This document shows, one piece after another, positions 5,974-13,463 of a DNA stretch of 14,442 nucleotides; positions within the stretch are counted from its first letter, which is position 1, and the number at the start of each line of letters is the position of its first letter. A program made the translations under genes and the position numbers. Source of the DNA: Desulfonatronaceae bacterium UBA663 (lineage in GTDB: Bacteria > Desulfobacterota > Desulfovibrionia > Desulfovibrionales > Desulfonatronaceae); contig DBNV01000061.1 of NCBI GenBank assembly GCA_002299865.1, positions 1-14,442 on the forward strand, read 5' to 3'. The notes under the pieces are model-generated. The model was not told the DNA's origin, did no database searches, and saw only the letters and a program-made list of their open reading frames with translations.

Positions 5974-7679
5974 AACTCGTCGAGCTTCCTTTGGACTTTA
6001 TCGGGGTGTTTGGTCTTGAATTTCAGGGCGTTTTGATAGCCTTTTTTGGCTTCCTTCTTTTTTCCCAGAACCCTGGCAATGTCTCCGTAGTGCTCCCAGA
6101 TCACGGGATCGTCAGGCATGATCTCTACGGCGGACTGGATATTTTTCCAGGCTTCATCGAAGTTCCCCAACTTGTAGTGCACCCAGGCCAGAGAATCAAT
6201 GATGTGACCGCTGCCGGGCTTAAGTCTTAAGGCGGTTTCAATGAGCACCAGTGCCCGCTCCAGGTCCCGCCCCTCCTCGGCCAGGGTGTAGCCGATGAAG
6301 TTCAACGCCTCGGCATGATCCGGTTCCAGGGCTACGATTTCCTCCATGGTGCGCAGGGCCTGCTCGCGTTGGCCCATCTGTTCCTGGAGAAAACCGAGAC
6401 GATACAGCACGTCCGTATCGGTGGGCCATTTTTCGCGGGCTCGCTCCAAAAGGGTGCTCGCTTGGGATTGTTTGTCTTCATTGAGCAGGATTTCAGCTTC
6501 TAAAAGCAGGAAGTCGCTTGAGTCCGGAAAGCGTTCTTGACCTTTCCGAGCCAGATCCAAGGCTTCCTCCGTGCGTTCAAGCTGCAAAAGCAGATAACCC
6601 TGAAAACTAAGCGTCCGGGAATAATGCGCATGATCCTCGGGAATCCTGCCCAGGTATTCCAGGGCCTGCTCCGCATCCTTGTCGCCGTCGTAGGCCGCCA
6701 GCGCCCTGTAGAAATCCGCCTCGGGCGGCCCTCCGTCCTCGGGAATCAGGGCGAGCAACGCCTTGGCCTGTTCGAAAAGATTCTCCCGCAGAAAGATCAA
6801 GGAGACCTCCAGCAGAAACGATTCCCTTTCTGAATTGGCTAAAGCGTAAGACAAGGCCTTGTCCGGCCGATTCAGTTTGACGTTGAGATGAATCAGCCGC
6901 AAAAGAATCTCCTCGGTGTCCAGATTCAACTCAAGGATGCGCTGATAGGTTTTCTCCGCCTGGACGAAATCGCCTTGATTCTCCTGTAAATAGGCCAATT
7001 CCGCCCAGGCCTCAATAAACCTGGGGGCCTCTTTCAAGGCCAGATTAAGCTGGTCCATGGCTTGGCGGACCAGCCCCAGTCCCGCCTTGCTTCTGGCGAG
7101 AAGCAAACGTATTTCAGGCGTTCTGTCGGCCTCAGGGACGACCTGAAGGATGTCGGCCGCATGCGAGAATCGCGCATACTGCAACAATAGGTTGGCCAAT
7201 TCCTGACGTGTGAAAATGTCTTCCGGATGGAGCCGGAGATAATCGTCCATGGTGGTGATGGCTTGGTCCACCATGTTCTCCGCGAGATAGGCGTTGACCA
7301 GTGCCGTGTACAGGATTTGTTCTTCGGGGAAGCGTTCCATGGCCTGTTTCAAGACAGTCCTGGCCTGGGCCGTCTGTCCCTTACGCCAGAAGAAATTAGC
7401 CAGCTCCATGCTCAAAAAAGGCGTGGGGTCGAGATGCAAGGCGTTCTGCAAGGCCTGTCTGGCACCCTCCATGTCGCCGTCGCGTTCCAGGTCCTGAGCC
7501 AGAAGATAGGCGAAGGCGGCCTGGGCGCGAGCACTTAGTTCCAGTTCCGGTTCCATAAGGGGTGCTGTGAAAAGAGGTTCCGGAGAAAAAGGTTTGGGCG
7601 CGCATCCCGATAAGGCGAAAAGCAGGCAACACAAGAGCGGCAGGAAGTGGTACCGTGACGGAGACTTTTGTAGTGGCAC
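5970..7679 (-). CDS. TPR-repeat lipoprotein
   Basis: A 569-aa lipoprotein made almost wholly of tetratricopeptide repeats. I take the GTG at 7679 as start: it gives a clean lipoprotein signal (basic n-region with K5 and R9, hydrophobic core, lipobox LSGC with Cys26), while the frame upstream only overlaps the HD gene and reads as non-protein. AAGGA overlaps the HD stop, 10 bases from the GTG. Roughly 13-14 TPR units run from about residue 45 to 565. The C-terminal block (LNFIGYTLAEEGRDLERAL, then DSLAWVHYKLGNFDEAW, then PVIWEHYGDIARVLGKKKEA) is typical of this lipoprotein type. Ala at +2 suggests outer-membrane sorting. TPR solenoids bind other proteins; the partner may be the lipoprotein encoded next, whose ATG overlaps this stop (ATGA). 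Confidence 0.93.
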   Translation of the reverse strand: MPLQKSPSRYHFLPLLCCLLFALSGCAPKPFSPEPLFTAPLMEPELELSARAQAAFAYLLAQDLERDGDMEGARQALQNALHLDPTPFLSMELANFFWRKGQTAQARTVLKQAMERFPEEQILYTALVNAYLAENMVDQAITTMDDYLRLHPEDIFTRQELANLLLQYARFSHAADILQVVPEADRTPEIRLLLARSKAGLGLVRQAMDQLNLALKEAPRFIEAWAELAYLQENQGDFVQAEKTYQRILELNLDTEEILLRLIHLNVKLNRPDKALSYALANSERESFLLEVSLIFLRENLFEQAKALLALIPEDGGPPEADFYRALAAYDGDKDAEQALEYLGRIPEDHAHYSRTLSFQGYLLLQLERTEEALDLARKGQERFPDSSDFLLLEAEILLNEDKQSQASTLLERAREKWPTDTDVLYRLGFLQEQMGQREQALRTMEEIVALEPDHAEALNFIGYTLAEEGRDLERALVLIETALRLKPGSGHIIDSLAWVHYKLGNFDEAWKNIQSAVEIMPDDPVIWEHYGDIARVLGKKKEAKKGYQNALKFKTKHPDKVQRKLDEL

Positions 7680-7692
7680 CTTAGGATGATCC

Positions 7693-8469
7693 TTATGCGT
7701 TTGCGTTGTCTTGGGCGTGAGAGGGACACTGCTGCTGCAGTATCGTGTACAAGCGCTGTCCCAAAAGCAGGCCCAGCTCAATGAATTCCGGCCCAAAGCT
7801 GCGTCCGATTTCGGTGCGGAAGGTGTTGGCGATGGCTTTGATTCTGGCTATGCCTTCCGGATACTTGGATAGGATTTGACGCATGCACCATTCTTCGTAA
7901 TCGCAGATTTCCCAAAGGGTGGTCCCGAAGTTGTCCGGGCCCCAGCGGAATTTATCGGCGTCGTACAGGGAGGCGGCCAGCAGTTCCTCCAAGGGGTCGT
8001 CAGAGGATTCATGGACCTGAAAGGCCTCGTGGTTGCGGATGGCGAAAGCGACCATGTTCTTGTCTTGATCGGACAAGGGATAGTCGGCCAGGATGCGGAG
8101 TGCTACGTCCGCGCCGCGCCGGGCGTGGTCCGATTCCAGTCTGCATATGTCGTGGAGCAATCCGCACATTTGGGCCAGCACGCAAAGCCTGCGAGCCTGC
8201 TCCATGCCCCAGGGACGGGCTTCGGCCAGAATGATGGCGCCTGCTTCCATGGCCACTTTTTTGGCGTGGTCGATGCCGTGGCCGTATTCGTCGCTGAGCA
8301 ACGGAATGACATCCTCGCGGCATCGGGTAACCTGGGGATGGTCGAAGAAAACCTCCTTGGAAAAAGCCAGTTCCGCAGAAAACTGCGTATAAAACGACGG
8401 AAGAATCTGGCTCCCGGCCAAGACTTTGGCGTCTTTTTTAATGGTTTCCAGTTCCTTGAGCATGGGCAT
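7693..8469 (-). CDS. HD-domain phosphohydrolase family protein
   Basis: A 258-aa cytosolic protein of the HD superfamily, metal-dependent phosphohydrolases acting on nucleotides or related phosphoesters. Metal-ligand residues appear in order: GHGIDHAKKVA (H68), CGLLHDICR (H106-D107), RNHEAF (H147) and SLYDADKFRW (D170, D172). The substrate cannot be told from sequence; it lacks the GYP motif of cyclic-di-GMP phosphodiesterases. The ATG has an AGGAAGGA ribosome site inside the end of rpoH, and the two reading frames overlap by 32 bases, indicating coupled translation. A second Met at residue 3 is a possible start. The TPR lipoprotein gene follows 13 bases later. Confidence 0.9.
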   Translation of the reverse strand: MPMLKELETIKKDAKVLAGSQILPSFYTQFSAELAFSKEVFFDHPQVTRCREDVIPLLSDEYGHGIDHAKKVAMEAGAIILAEARPWGMEQARRLCVLAQMCGLLHDICRLESDHARRGADVALRILADYPLSDQDKNMVAFAIRNHEAFQVHESSDDPLEELLAASLYDADKFRWGPDNFGTTLWEICDYEEWCMRQILSKYPEGIARIKAIANTFRTEIGRSFGPEFIELGLLLGQRLYTILQQQCPSHAQDNANA

Positions 8470-9457
8470 TTTGTCCTTCCTGGCGGGCGGTCGTCTCCAG
8501 GTTTTCAGAAAAGTTGTCCCGAATCTTTTGAATCAAACGGGCCTCGATTTGGCGGACCCGCTCCCGTGTAATATTGTACTTTTCACCGATTTCACGAAGC
8601 GTTACCGGATCTTCGTGCATCAGGCGGCGTTCCAGGACATCACGCTCCTTGTCGCTGAGCAGCGGCATCATTTTCTTGATTTGCCGCTTAAGCATGCGCA
8701 CCATCTCTTCTTCGGCCAGGAGGTCCTCCACTGGTGTGTCCGAGGCCGGAAGCATTTCCATGCGGGTCAGTGAGGAATCCTCGGAGAAAGGGGCGTCTAG
8801 TGAAAGATCGGCGCTGCCCAGACGCTGGTCCATTTCCGTGATTTCCCGTTCGGAAACGTTCAGGTTCTTGGAGAGCGAACCGACGTCCGCGTCGAAACCC
8901 TGGCTCAGGAGGCGCTGGCGTTCCTTGCCCAGATTGTAAAAAAGCTTGCGTTGGGCCTGGGTCGTGCCGACCTTGACCATCCGCCAGTTGTCCATAATGA
9001 ATTTGAAGATATAGGCCTTGATCCAAAAGGAAGCATAGTAGGAGAATTTAATGCCTCGCTCGGGGTCGAATTTCTGCAAGGCTTTCATCAGACCGACGTT
9101 GCCCTCTTGAATCAAGTCCAAGACATTTTGCATCCAGCTGCGTTGGAAGTCCATGGCGATCCTGACGACCAGACGCAAGTGTGAGGAAATCAGACGAAAC
9201 GCGGCCTTTGAATCATTGTGCTCTCTGTAGCGCCGAGCTAGATCGAATTCCTCGTCGGGTTGGAGCATGGGAAAAGCATTGACCTCGCGCAGATAGATCT
9301 GCAACGAGTCTCGTACGGCCGGAGAGGAGACGTTGGAAAAATCGGACGGATCCCGGCGGGGGGCGTCCTCATCCTCGTCCCGGGGCCCAATGAACATGGC
9401 CATGTCCTCGTCGGCCAAACTGTTCGTCGTGATGTCGTCGGCTTTACCGTCAGCCAT
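8438..9457 (-). CDS. rpoH: RNA polymerase sigma factor RpoH (sigma-32 type)
   Basis: A 339-aa group of sigma-70 family that directs RNA polymerase to heat-shock or stress promoters. Region 1.2 is at about 46-78, and region 2 at about 85-160 (LRLVVRIAMDF, DLIQEGNVGLMKALQKFDPE, GIKFSYYASFWIKAYI). The RpoH box QRKLFYNLGK (169-178) separates it from RpoD and RpoS. Region 3 follows, and region 4 at about 265-316 includes the helix-turn-helix TLREIGEKYNITRERVRQIE. Residues 1-45 are an acidic extension. The ATG at 9457 has AAAGG 5 bases upstream. The frame stays open 156 bases further upstream, but that part is the GC-repeat leader and reads as non-protein. It is first in a seven-gene operon. Confidence 0.93.
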   Translation of the reverse strand: MADGKADDITTNSLADEDMAMFIGPRDEDEDAPRRDPSDFSNVSSPAVRDSLQIYLREVNAFPMLQPDEEFDLARRYREHNDSKAAFRLISSHLRLVVRIAMDFQRSWMQNVLDLIQEGNVGLMKALQKFDPERGIKFSYYASFWIKAYIFKFIMDNWRMVKVGTTQAQRKLFYNLGKERQRLLSQGFDADVGSLSKNLNVSEREITEMDQRLGSADLSLDAPFSEDSSLTRMEMLPASDTPVEDLLAEEEMVRMLKRQIKKMMPLLSDKERDVLERRLMHEDPVTLREIGEKYNITRERVRQIEARLIQKIRDNFSENLETTARQEGQNAHAQGTGNH

Positions 9458-9540
9458 ATGTACCTTTAGGGAAGGAACTGAAACATGAATCGTCCGTCTG
9501 CCTGGCCCCGCGAAAAAACACCTCGGCCAAGCTACGGGCG

Positions 9541-9587
9541 GCTCGCCGCGAGCGGCCCACCGGCCGTGGCGGCCCGCCGCGAGCGGC
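9541..9587 (-). repeat. GC-rich direct/inverted repeats in the rpoH leader
   Basis: CGCCGCGAGCGGC occurs twice in direct orientation (9544-9556 and 9575-9587) and each copy contains the inverted arms GCCGC/GCGGC. The first copy overlaps a 13-base palindrome GCTCGCCGCGAGC (9541-9553), and CCAC/GTGG arms lie between the copies. The block sits about 85-130 bases before the rpoH ATG, inside the predicted leader RNA. Confidence 0.7.
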
Positions 9588-9628
9588 AATCTTTGTTCGG
9601 TTTCGAAAAACATCTAACGCACACGCAC

Positions 9629-9657
9629 ATCCTATATTTTTTGTTTGTCCTTTTCAA
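9629..9657 (-). promoter_or_regulatory. sigma-70 promoter for the rpoH operon
   Basis: On the - strand TTGAAA (9657-9652) and TAGGAT (9634-9629) are 17 bases apart in an A-rich stretch. Transcription would start near 9622, giving a leader of about 165 bases. No sigma-32-type -10 (CCCAT-like) is seen, so autoregulation by RpoH is not supported here. Confidence 0.5.
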
Positions 9658-9825
9658 TGTTTTTCAGTAAGTGGCTCCTTGCCATCGTGGCTGCTTCATT
9701 TTCTTAAAGCACTTCCACAAACGCCTCTATGCGTGCGGAGTCTCGCATTGTCTTACGCCGCTATTTTTGCGAACCCGTCTTTCAAGCAGCGGGGAATTGC
9801 TCCTAAGGCGGCAGTCTAGGCTTGG

Positions 9826-9855
9826 TTGACCGGTGCGCCATGGATGACTTCAGAT
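9826..9855 (+). promoter_or_regulatory. possible metH promoter
   Basis: TTGACC (9826-9831) and TCAGAT (9850-9855) are 18 bases apart. The -35 is good but the -10 matches only half of the consensus, as expected if an activator helps. It places the transcript start inside the hairpin at 9857-9876. Confidence 0.25.
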
Positions 9856-9856
9856 C

Positions 9857-9876
9857 TGTTCCGCCGGAGCGGAACA
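9857..9876 (+). promoter_or_regulatory. hairpin or operator-like inverted repeat upstream of metH
   Basis: TGTTCCGC (9857-9864) and GCGGAACA (9869-9876) are perfect 8-base arms around CGGA. It ends 37 bases before the metH ATG. The T6 run at 9894-9899 lies 17 bases further on, too far for a classical terminator. It could be a repressor operator at the start of transcription or an RNA hairpin in the leader. I cannot assign it to a known regulon. Confidence 0.5.
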
Positions 9877-9913
9877 TCAGTCAATAACCATCCTTTTTTC
9901 GGAGCGTGTGACA

Positions 9914-12415
9914 ATGTCCGAGGCATTTCAAACCGTGATTCGTGAACACCGCGTGCTGCTTTTTGACGGTGCCATGGGCACCCAGCTTCAGGCCAGGGGG
10001 TTGCGGCCCGGACAATCTCCAGAAGTTTTCGGAGACCATTCCCCGGAGTTGATTGCTGCTATTCACGAGGACTATCTCCGCGCCGGGGCCAGGGTCTTGA
10101 CCACGAACACTTTCGGCGGCACCAAGTTTAAATTGCCTTCTTCCCTTGACCCCCTGGCATTTAACAGAAAAATGGCCCAAGTCGCCCGCCGGGTTGCCGG
10201 AGACAAAGCCTTCGTAGCCGGCAGCGTCGGTCCTTCCGGTGAGTTGCTGGCTCCGCTGGGTCGAGTGGGTTTCACGGAACTCGTGGACGCCTTTGCCCTA
10301 CAGATTGAAGGTCTGGCCCAGGGCGGGGCCGATTTGATCCTGGCGGAAACCCAGTTCGATTTGGGAGAGGTGCGGGCCGTGGTGGTGGCCGCGCGCAAGG
10401 TCTGCGACCTGCCCGTGGCTGCGTGCATGACCTTTGAGTCCGGTTCGAGCCTGACCGGTACGGCACCGCTGACGTTCCTGGACACCATGCAGAACATGGG
10501 CGTGGATTTGATCGGCACGAATTGCAGCCTGGGACCGGAGGGGCTGGAGCAAATCATTCAGGCCATGTCGTCCAGGGCTAGAACGCCCCTGATGGTCCAA
10601 CCCAATGCCGGCCTGCCCGTCTTGGAAAACGGAGCCACCGTGTTCCCCTTGGGCCCTGATGCTTTTGCTCAACGCATGTTGCGTTTTTTGGCCCTCGGGG
10701 TGCGGGCGGTCGGGGGCTGTTGCGGCACCGGCCCGGAGCATATTGAGGCCTTGTCCAAAGCCATGGTCGGCGTTGCGCCGCTCTTGCCTAGCCGGTCCTC
10801 CACGCCGGACCTTGTGTTGACTTCCCGCAGCGAATCCGTGTGTTTTGGACTGAACGAACCCGTGGTGGTCATCGGCGAACGGATCAACCCCACGGGGAAA
10901 AAGGCGTTGACCGAACAATTCCAGGCCGGAGATCAGACCCTGGCCTTGCGCATGGCCGAGGAGCAGATCAGGCAGGGGGCCAGGGTCCTGGACGTGAACG
11001 TGGGCGCTCCCATGGTGGAGGAAGCTGTCTTGCTGCCGGAACTGGTGGGGTCTTTGTCCGTGCGATATTCGGCTCCGCTCAGTTTGGACTCCAGCCGGAC
11101 GGACGCCATTGCCGTCGCGTTGGAGCGTTATCCCGGTTCAGCCCTGGTCAATTCCATCAGCGGCGAAGAGGGGCGTATGGAAACCCTGGGGCCTCTGTGC
11201 AAAATGTTCGGCGCTCCGTTCATTCTCCTGCCCCTGGCGGGCCGTGATTTGCCGGAAACCGCGGCGCAGCGGCTGAAAATCGTCGAGTCCTTGCTGCGGC
11301 AGGCTGAGGATCTGGGCATTCCCCGCAGCCTGATCCTGGTGGACGCCCTGGCCTTGACGGTTTCCTCCAAGCCGGAGTCCGCGAAGCACTGCCTGCAAAC
11401 CATCCGGGTCTGTCGAGAGGAATGGGGTCTGCCCACAGTTTTGGGATTGTCCAATATTTCCTTTGGCCTGCCTGCCCGCGAATTGTTGAACAGCACGTTT
11501 TTGGCTATGGCCATGGCCCACGGGCTATGCGCGGTGATCGCCCATTCCGGGGCCGGGAGGGTGCGCGAGGTCCTTGCGGCGGCCGAGGTGTTGTTGGCCA
11601 GGGATCCCCAGGCGCGGTCCTATGTGCGGGGCTACGCCGACTGGACGCCTGAACGGCCCGGACAATCGGGCTCACCGATCGCTGGATCGGCTGGCCCGAA
11701 ACAGTCCCTGACTCTGGGCGACGCCGTGATCCAAGGGGAGAAGGAGCGGATCATCGAACTGCTGCGGGGGGCTCTGGACCAGGGTGCCGGAGCCGGGCAG
11801 CTCTTGGAGCGGGAATTGATTCCCGCGCTCATGGAAGTCGGCAGGCGGTATGAACAACGCGAATTCTTTTTGCCGCAACTGATTCTTTCCGCGGAAACCA
11901 TGCAGCGGGCCTTTGATCACCTGGCCCCGCTGTTGCGTCAGGATCCTGAAGCCGGCGAAAAGGGCCGCATCATCATGGCCACGGTGGAAGGCGATATTCA
12001 CGACATCGGCAAGAACATCGTCTGCCTGATGTTGCGCAATTTCGGCTTCGTGGTGCACGACCTGGGCAAGGACGTCCCGGCCGAGACTATCGTCGCCGCC
12101 GCCAAGGAGCACAAGGCCGGCCTGATCGGCCTGTCCGCCTTGATGACCACGACCATGGTGCGCATGGAAGACACTGTCAAGCTGGTGCGAGAGCATGACC
12201 TTGGGGCCAAGGTCATGGTCGGAGGAGCCGTGGTCACGCAACGATTCGCCGACGCCATCGGCGCTGACGGCTATGCCCCCGACGCCGTGGCTGCGGTGAG
12301 GGTAGCTGTCAAGCTGTTGCGCGACGAGAGTGTGGCCCAGGTGGAGGAAGGTCTGACCCCCCACGAGGATTTATGCGCGTCCATCAACCCTAAACTCGCT
12401 CACCAACCCGCATGA
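9914..12415 (+). CDS. metH: cobalamin-dependent methionine synthase, short form
   Basis: An 833-aa cytosolic enzyme that transfers a methyl group from methyltetrahydrofolate via cobalamin to homocysteine. The homocysteine/zinc domain (about 10-290) has the three Cys ligands: C204 in GTNCSLGPEG, and C269-C270 in GGCCGTG. The pterin domain (about 315-575) has VIGERINPTGKK and LDVNVGAP. The B12 cap (about 605-680) and Rossmann domain (about 685-805) carry DIHDIGK, with the cobalt-ligand H696. It ends there: the C-terminal AdoMet reactivation domain of the 1227-aa E. coli enzyme is missing. The ATG at 9914 is 9 bases from GGAG (9901-9904); the GTG at 9908 is only 3 away and less likely. Its stop shares ATGA with the next gene. 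Confidence 0.96.
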   Translation: MSEAFQTVIREHRVLLFDGAMGTQLQARGLRPGQSPEVFGDHSPELIAAIHEDYLRAGARVLTTNTFGGTKFKLPSSLDPLAFNRKMAQVARRVAGDKAFVAGSVGPSGELLAPLGRVGFTELVDAFALQIEGLAQGGADLILAETQFDLGEVRAVVVAARKVCDLPVAACMTFESGSSLTGTAPLTFLDTMQNMGVDLIGTNCSLGPEGLEQIIQAMSSRARTPLMVQPNAGLPVLENGATVFPLGPDAFAQRMLRFLALGVRAVGGCCGTGPEHIEALSKAMVGVAPLLPSRSSTPDLVLTSRSESVCFGLNEPVVVIGERINPTGKKALTEQFQAGDQTLALRMAEEQIRQGARVLDVNVGAPMVEEAVLLPELVGSLSVRYSAPLSLDSSRTDAIAVALERYPGSALVNSISGEEGRMETLGPLCKMFGAPFILLPLAGRDLPETAAQRLKIVESLLRQAEDLGIPRSLILVDALALTVSSKPESAKHCLQTIRVCREEWGLPTVLGLSNISFGLPARELLNSTFLAMAMAHGLCAVIAHSGAGRVREVLAAAEVLLARDPQARSYVRGYADWTPERPGQSGSPIAGSAGPKQSLTLGDAVIQGEKERIIELLRGALDQGAGAGQLLERELIPALMEVGRRYEQREFFLPQLILSAETMQRAFDHLAPLLRQDPEAGEKGRIIMATVEGDIHDIGKNIVCLMLRNFGFVVHDLGKDVPAETIVAAAKEHKAGLIGLSALMTTTMVRMEDTVKLVREHDLGAKVMVGGAVVTQRFADAIGADGYAPDAVAAVRVAVKLLRDESVAQVEEGLTPHEDLCASINPKLAHQPA

Positions 12416-12894
12416 CCACGTCGGTTTATGTGCGCAAGGCCCGCATTCAGGATGTTCGTCCGATCCATGCCCTGCTCATGGACTGTTCCAAGCAAGGGTT
12501 GCTTTTACCGCGTTCATTCAGTCAATTGTACAGCCATTTGCGGGATTTTTTCGTGCTTGCCCAGGACGGAGGGGGCGTTTTGGGGTGTTGCGCTTTAAGC
12601 ATTACCTGGGAAGACTTGGCCGAGGTGCGCTCGCTGGCGATTGTTTCGGAGATGCGCAGTCGGGGCTGGGGCCGTCGACTGGTGGAAGCCTGCTTGAGCG
12701 AAGCCGTGACCCTGGGCATTTTTCGCGTCTTTACTCTGACATACCAAACGCATTTTTTTGAACACCTCGGGTTCGAGGTGGTAAGCAAGGACAATCTGCC
12801 CCAGAAAGTCTGGGCCGACTGCCTCCATTGTCCGAAATTTCCGGATTGCGACGAAATCGCCATGAGCATCACACTGAGACCCGACTGCTCATGA
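12412..12894 (+). CDS. argA: GNAT acetyltransferase, ArgA-like N-acetylglutamate synthase
   Basis: A 160-aa single-domain acetyltransferase. It resembles the short, stand-alone N-acetylglutamate synthases that open arginine biosynthesis by acetylating glutamate with acetyl-CoA. The N-terminus (VRKARIQDVRPIHALLMDCS) and the segment WEDLAEVRSLAIVSEMRSRG (66-85) fit that group. The acetyl-CoA loop is RSRGWGRR (82-89), and LTYQTHFFEHLGFE (109-122) is the usual GNAT end. A C-terminal Cys cluster in VWADCLHCPKFPDCDE (C137, C140, C146) is common in this subgroup and could bind a metal or be structural. There is no amino-acid kinase domain as in classic ArgA. The start overlaps the metH stop and the stop overlaps the hpt start, both by ATGA. 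The substrate is inferred from similarity; another amine is possible. Confidence 0.8.
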   Translation: MTTSVYVRKARIQDVRPIHALLMDCSKQGLLLPRSFSQLYSHLRDFFVLAQDGGGVLGCCALSITWEDLAEVRSLAIVSEMRSRGWGRRLVEACLSEAVTLGIFRVFTLTYQTHFFEHLGFEVVSKDNLPQKVWADCLHCPKFPDCDEIAMSITLRPDCS

Positions 12895-13433
12895 CCCCGA
12901 CGCTGAAAACAGTCCTCGCCCGCGGCACTATCGCCCTGCGCGTAAACGAGCTGGGCGCGGCCATTTCCGAACACTACAAGGGCGAGTCCTTCAAGGACGC
13001 GCCCTTGATCATGCTTTGCGTGCTCAAGGGCGCGTTTATTTTCTTCGCCGATCTGGTGCGGGCCGTATCCATCGAACCGGAAGTGGATTTTGTTCGTCTC
13101 GCCAGTTATGGGAACCAGGCTCTGCGCAAAGAACGGATTCTCTTTGCCAAGGACATGGAACTGCCGGTGGCCGACAGGCATGTTCTCGTCGTGGACGATA
13201 TTGTGGACACCGGCCATTCCATGCATTACCTACTCAAGGTGCTGGCCATGCGCGGAGCCAAAAGCCTGAAGGTTTGCGCCCTGGTGGACAAGCGCGAGCG
13301 ACGGGAGGTCGAGGTGATCGTGGACTTCCCTGGATTCGTGTTTCCTAGCGGCTTTGTCGTCGGTTATGGATTGGATTACGCAGAGCGATACCGTCACCTT
13401 CCCGCGGTGTATGAGTTGGTGAACAGCCAGTGA
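12891..13433 (+). CDS. hpt: hypoxanthine phosphoribosyltransferase
   Basis: A 180-aa purine-salvage enzyme joining hypoxanthine (and probably guanine) to PRPP. Type I phosphoribosyltransferase motifs are present: LCVLKGAFIFFADL (42-55), the flexible-loop segment VRLASYG (68-74), the PRPP loop VLVVDDIVDTGHSM (98-111, acidic pair D102-D103, catalytic D106), the base-contacting lysine in LVDK (K134) and GYGLDYAERYRHLP (158-171). Length is typical. The ATG at 12891 overlaps the upstream stop as ATGA. The frame is open a further 63 bases upstream, but that is the acetyltransferase gene read in another frame. Confidence 0.94.
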   Translation: MTPTLKTVLARGTIALRVNELGAAISEHYKGESFKDAPLIMLCVLKGAFIFFADLVRAVSIEPEVDFVRLASYGNQALRKERILFAKDMELPVADRHVLVVDDIVDTGHSMHYLLKVLAMRGAKSLKVCALVDKRERREVEVIVDFPGFVFPSGFVVGYGLDYAERYRHLPAVYELVNSQ

Positions 13434-13463
13434 TGCCGATTTAGTTCCAAGCGAGGAGCAACG

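Larger units (their letters stand above)
9458..9913. other. divergent intergenic region between rpoH and metH
   Basis: No gene seen in 456 bases. The rpoH side holds an AT-rich promoter and a GC-rich repeat block in the leader. The metH side holds a possible weak promoter, a perfect 8-base hairpin and a T6 run. The bases 9661-9825 show nothing I can assign. I looked for SAM, SAH and cobalamin riboswitch cores and did not see them. Confidence 0.7.

Noticed and set aside
7680..7796. N-terminal extension of the TPR protein to 7796
   Set aside because: It only overlaps the end of the HD gene, and it would put the lipoprotein signal in the interior of the protein. The GTG at 7679 restores a proper signal peptide.
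9458..9613. N-terminal extension of the sigma factor to 9613
   Set aside because: The extension reads through the GC-repeat leader, lacks any sigma-factor similarity, and the ATG at 9457 has a good ribosome site.
9485..9670. 61-codon open frame on + in the rpoH leader
   Set aside because: Arg/Pro/Ala-rich translation of a GC-repeat block, opposite the leader RNA, with no ribosome site.
9661..9900. Riboswitch upstream of metH (SAM, SAH or cobalamin type)
   Set aside because: I could not find the conserved core sequences of these classes by eye. A covariance-model scan would be decisive.
11672..12364. 230-codon open frame on -, opposite the B12 domain of metH
   Set aside because: Antisense shadow; His/Gln-rich translation without a family match.
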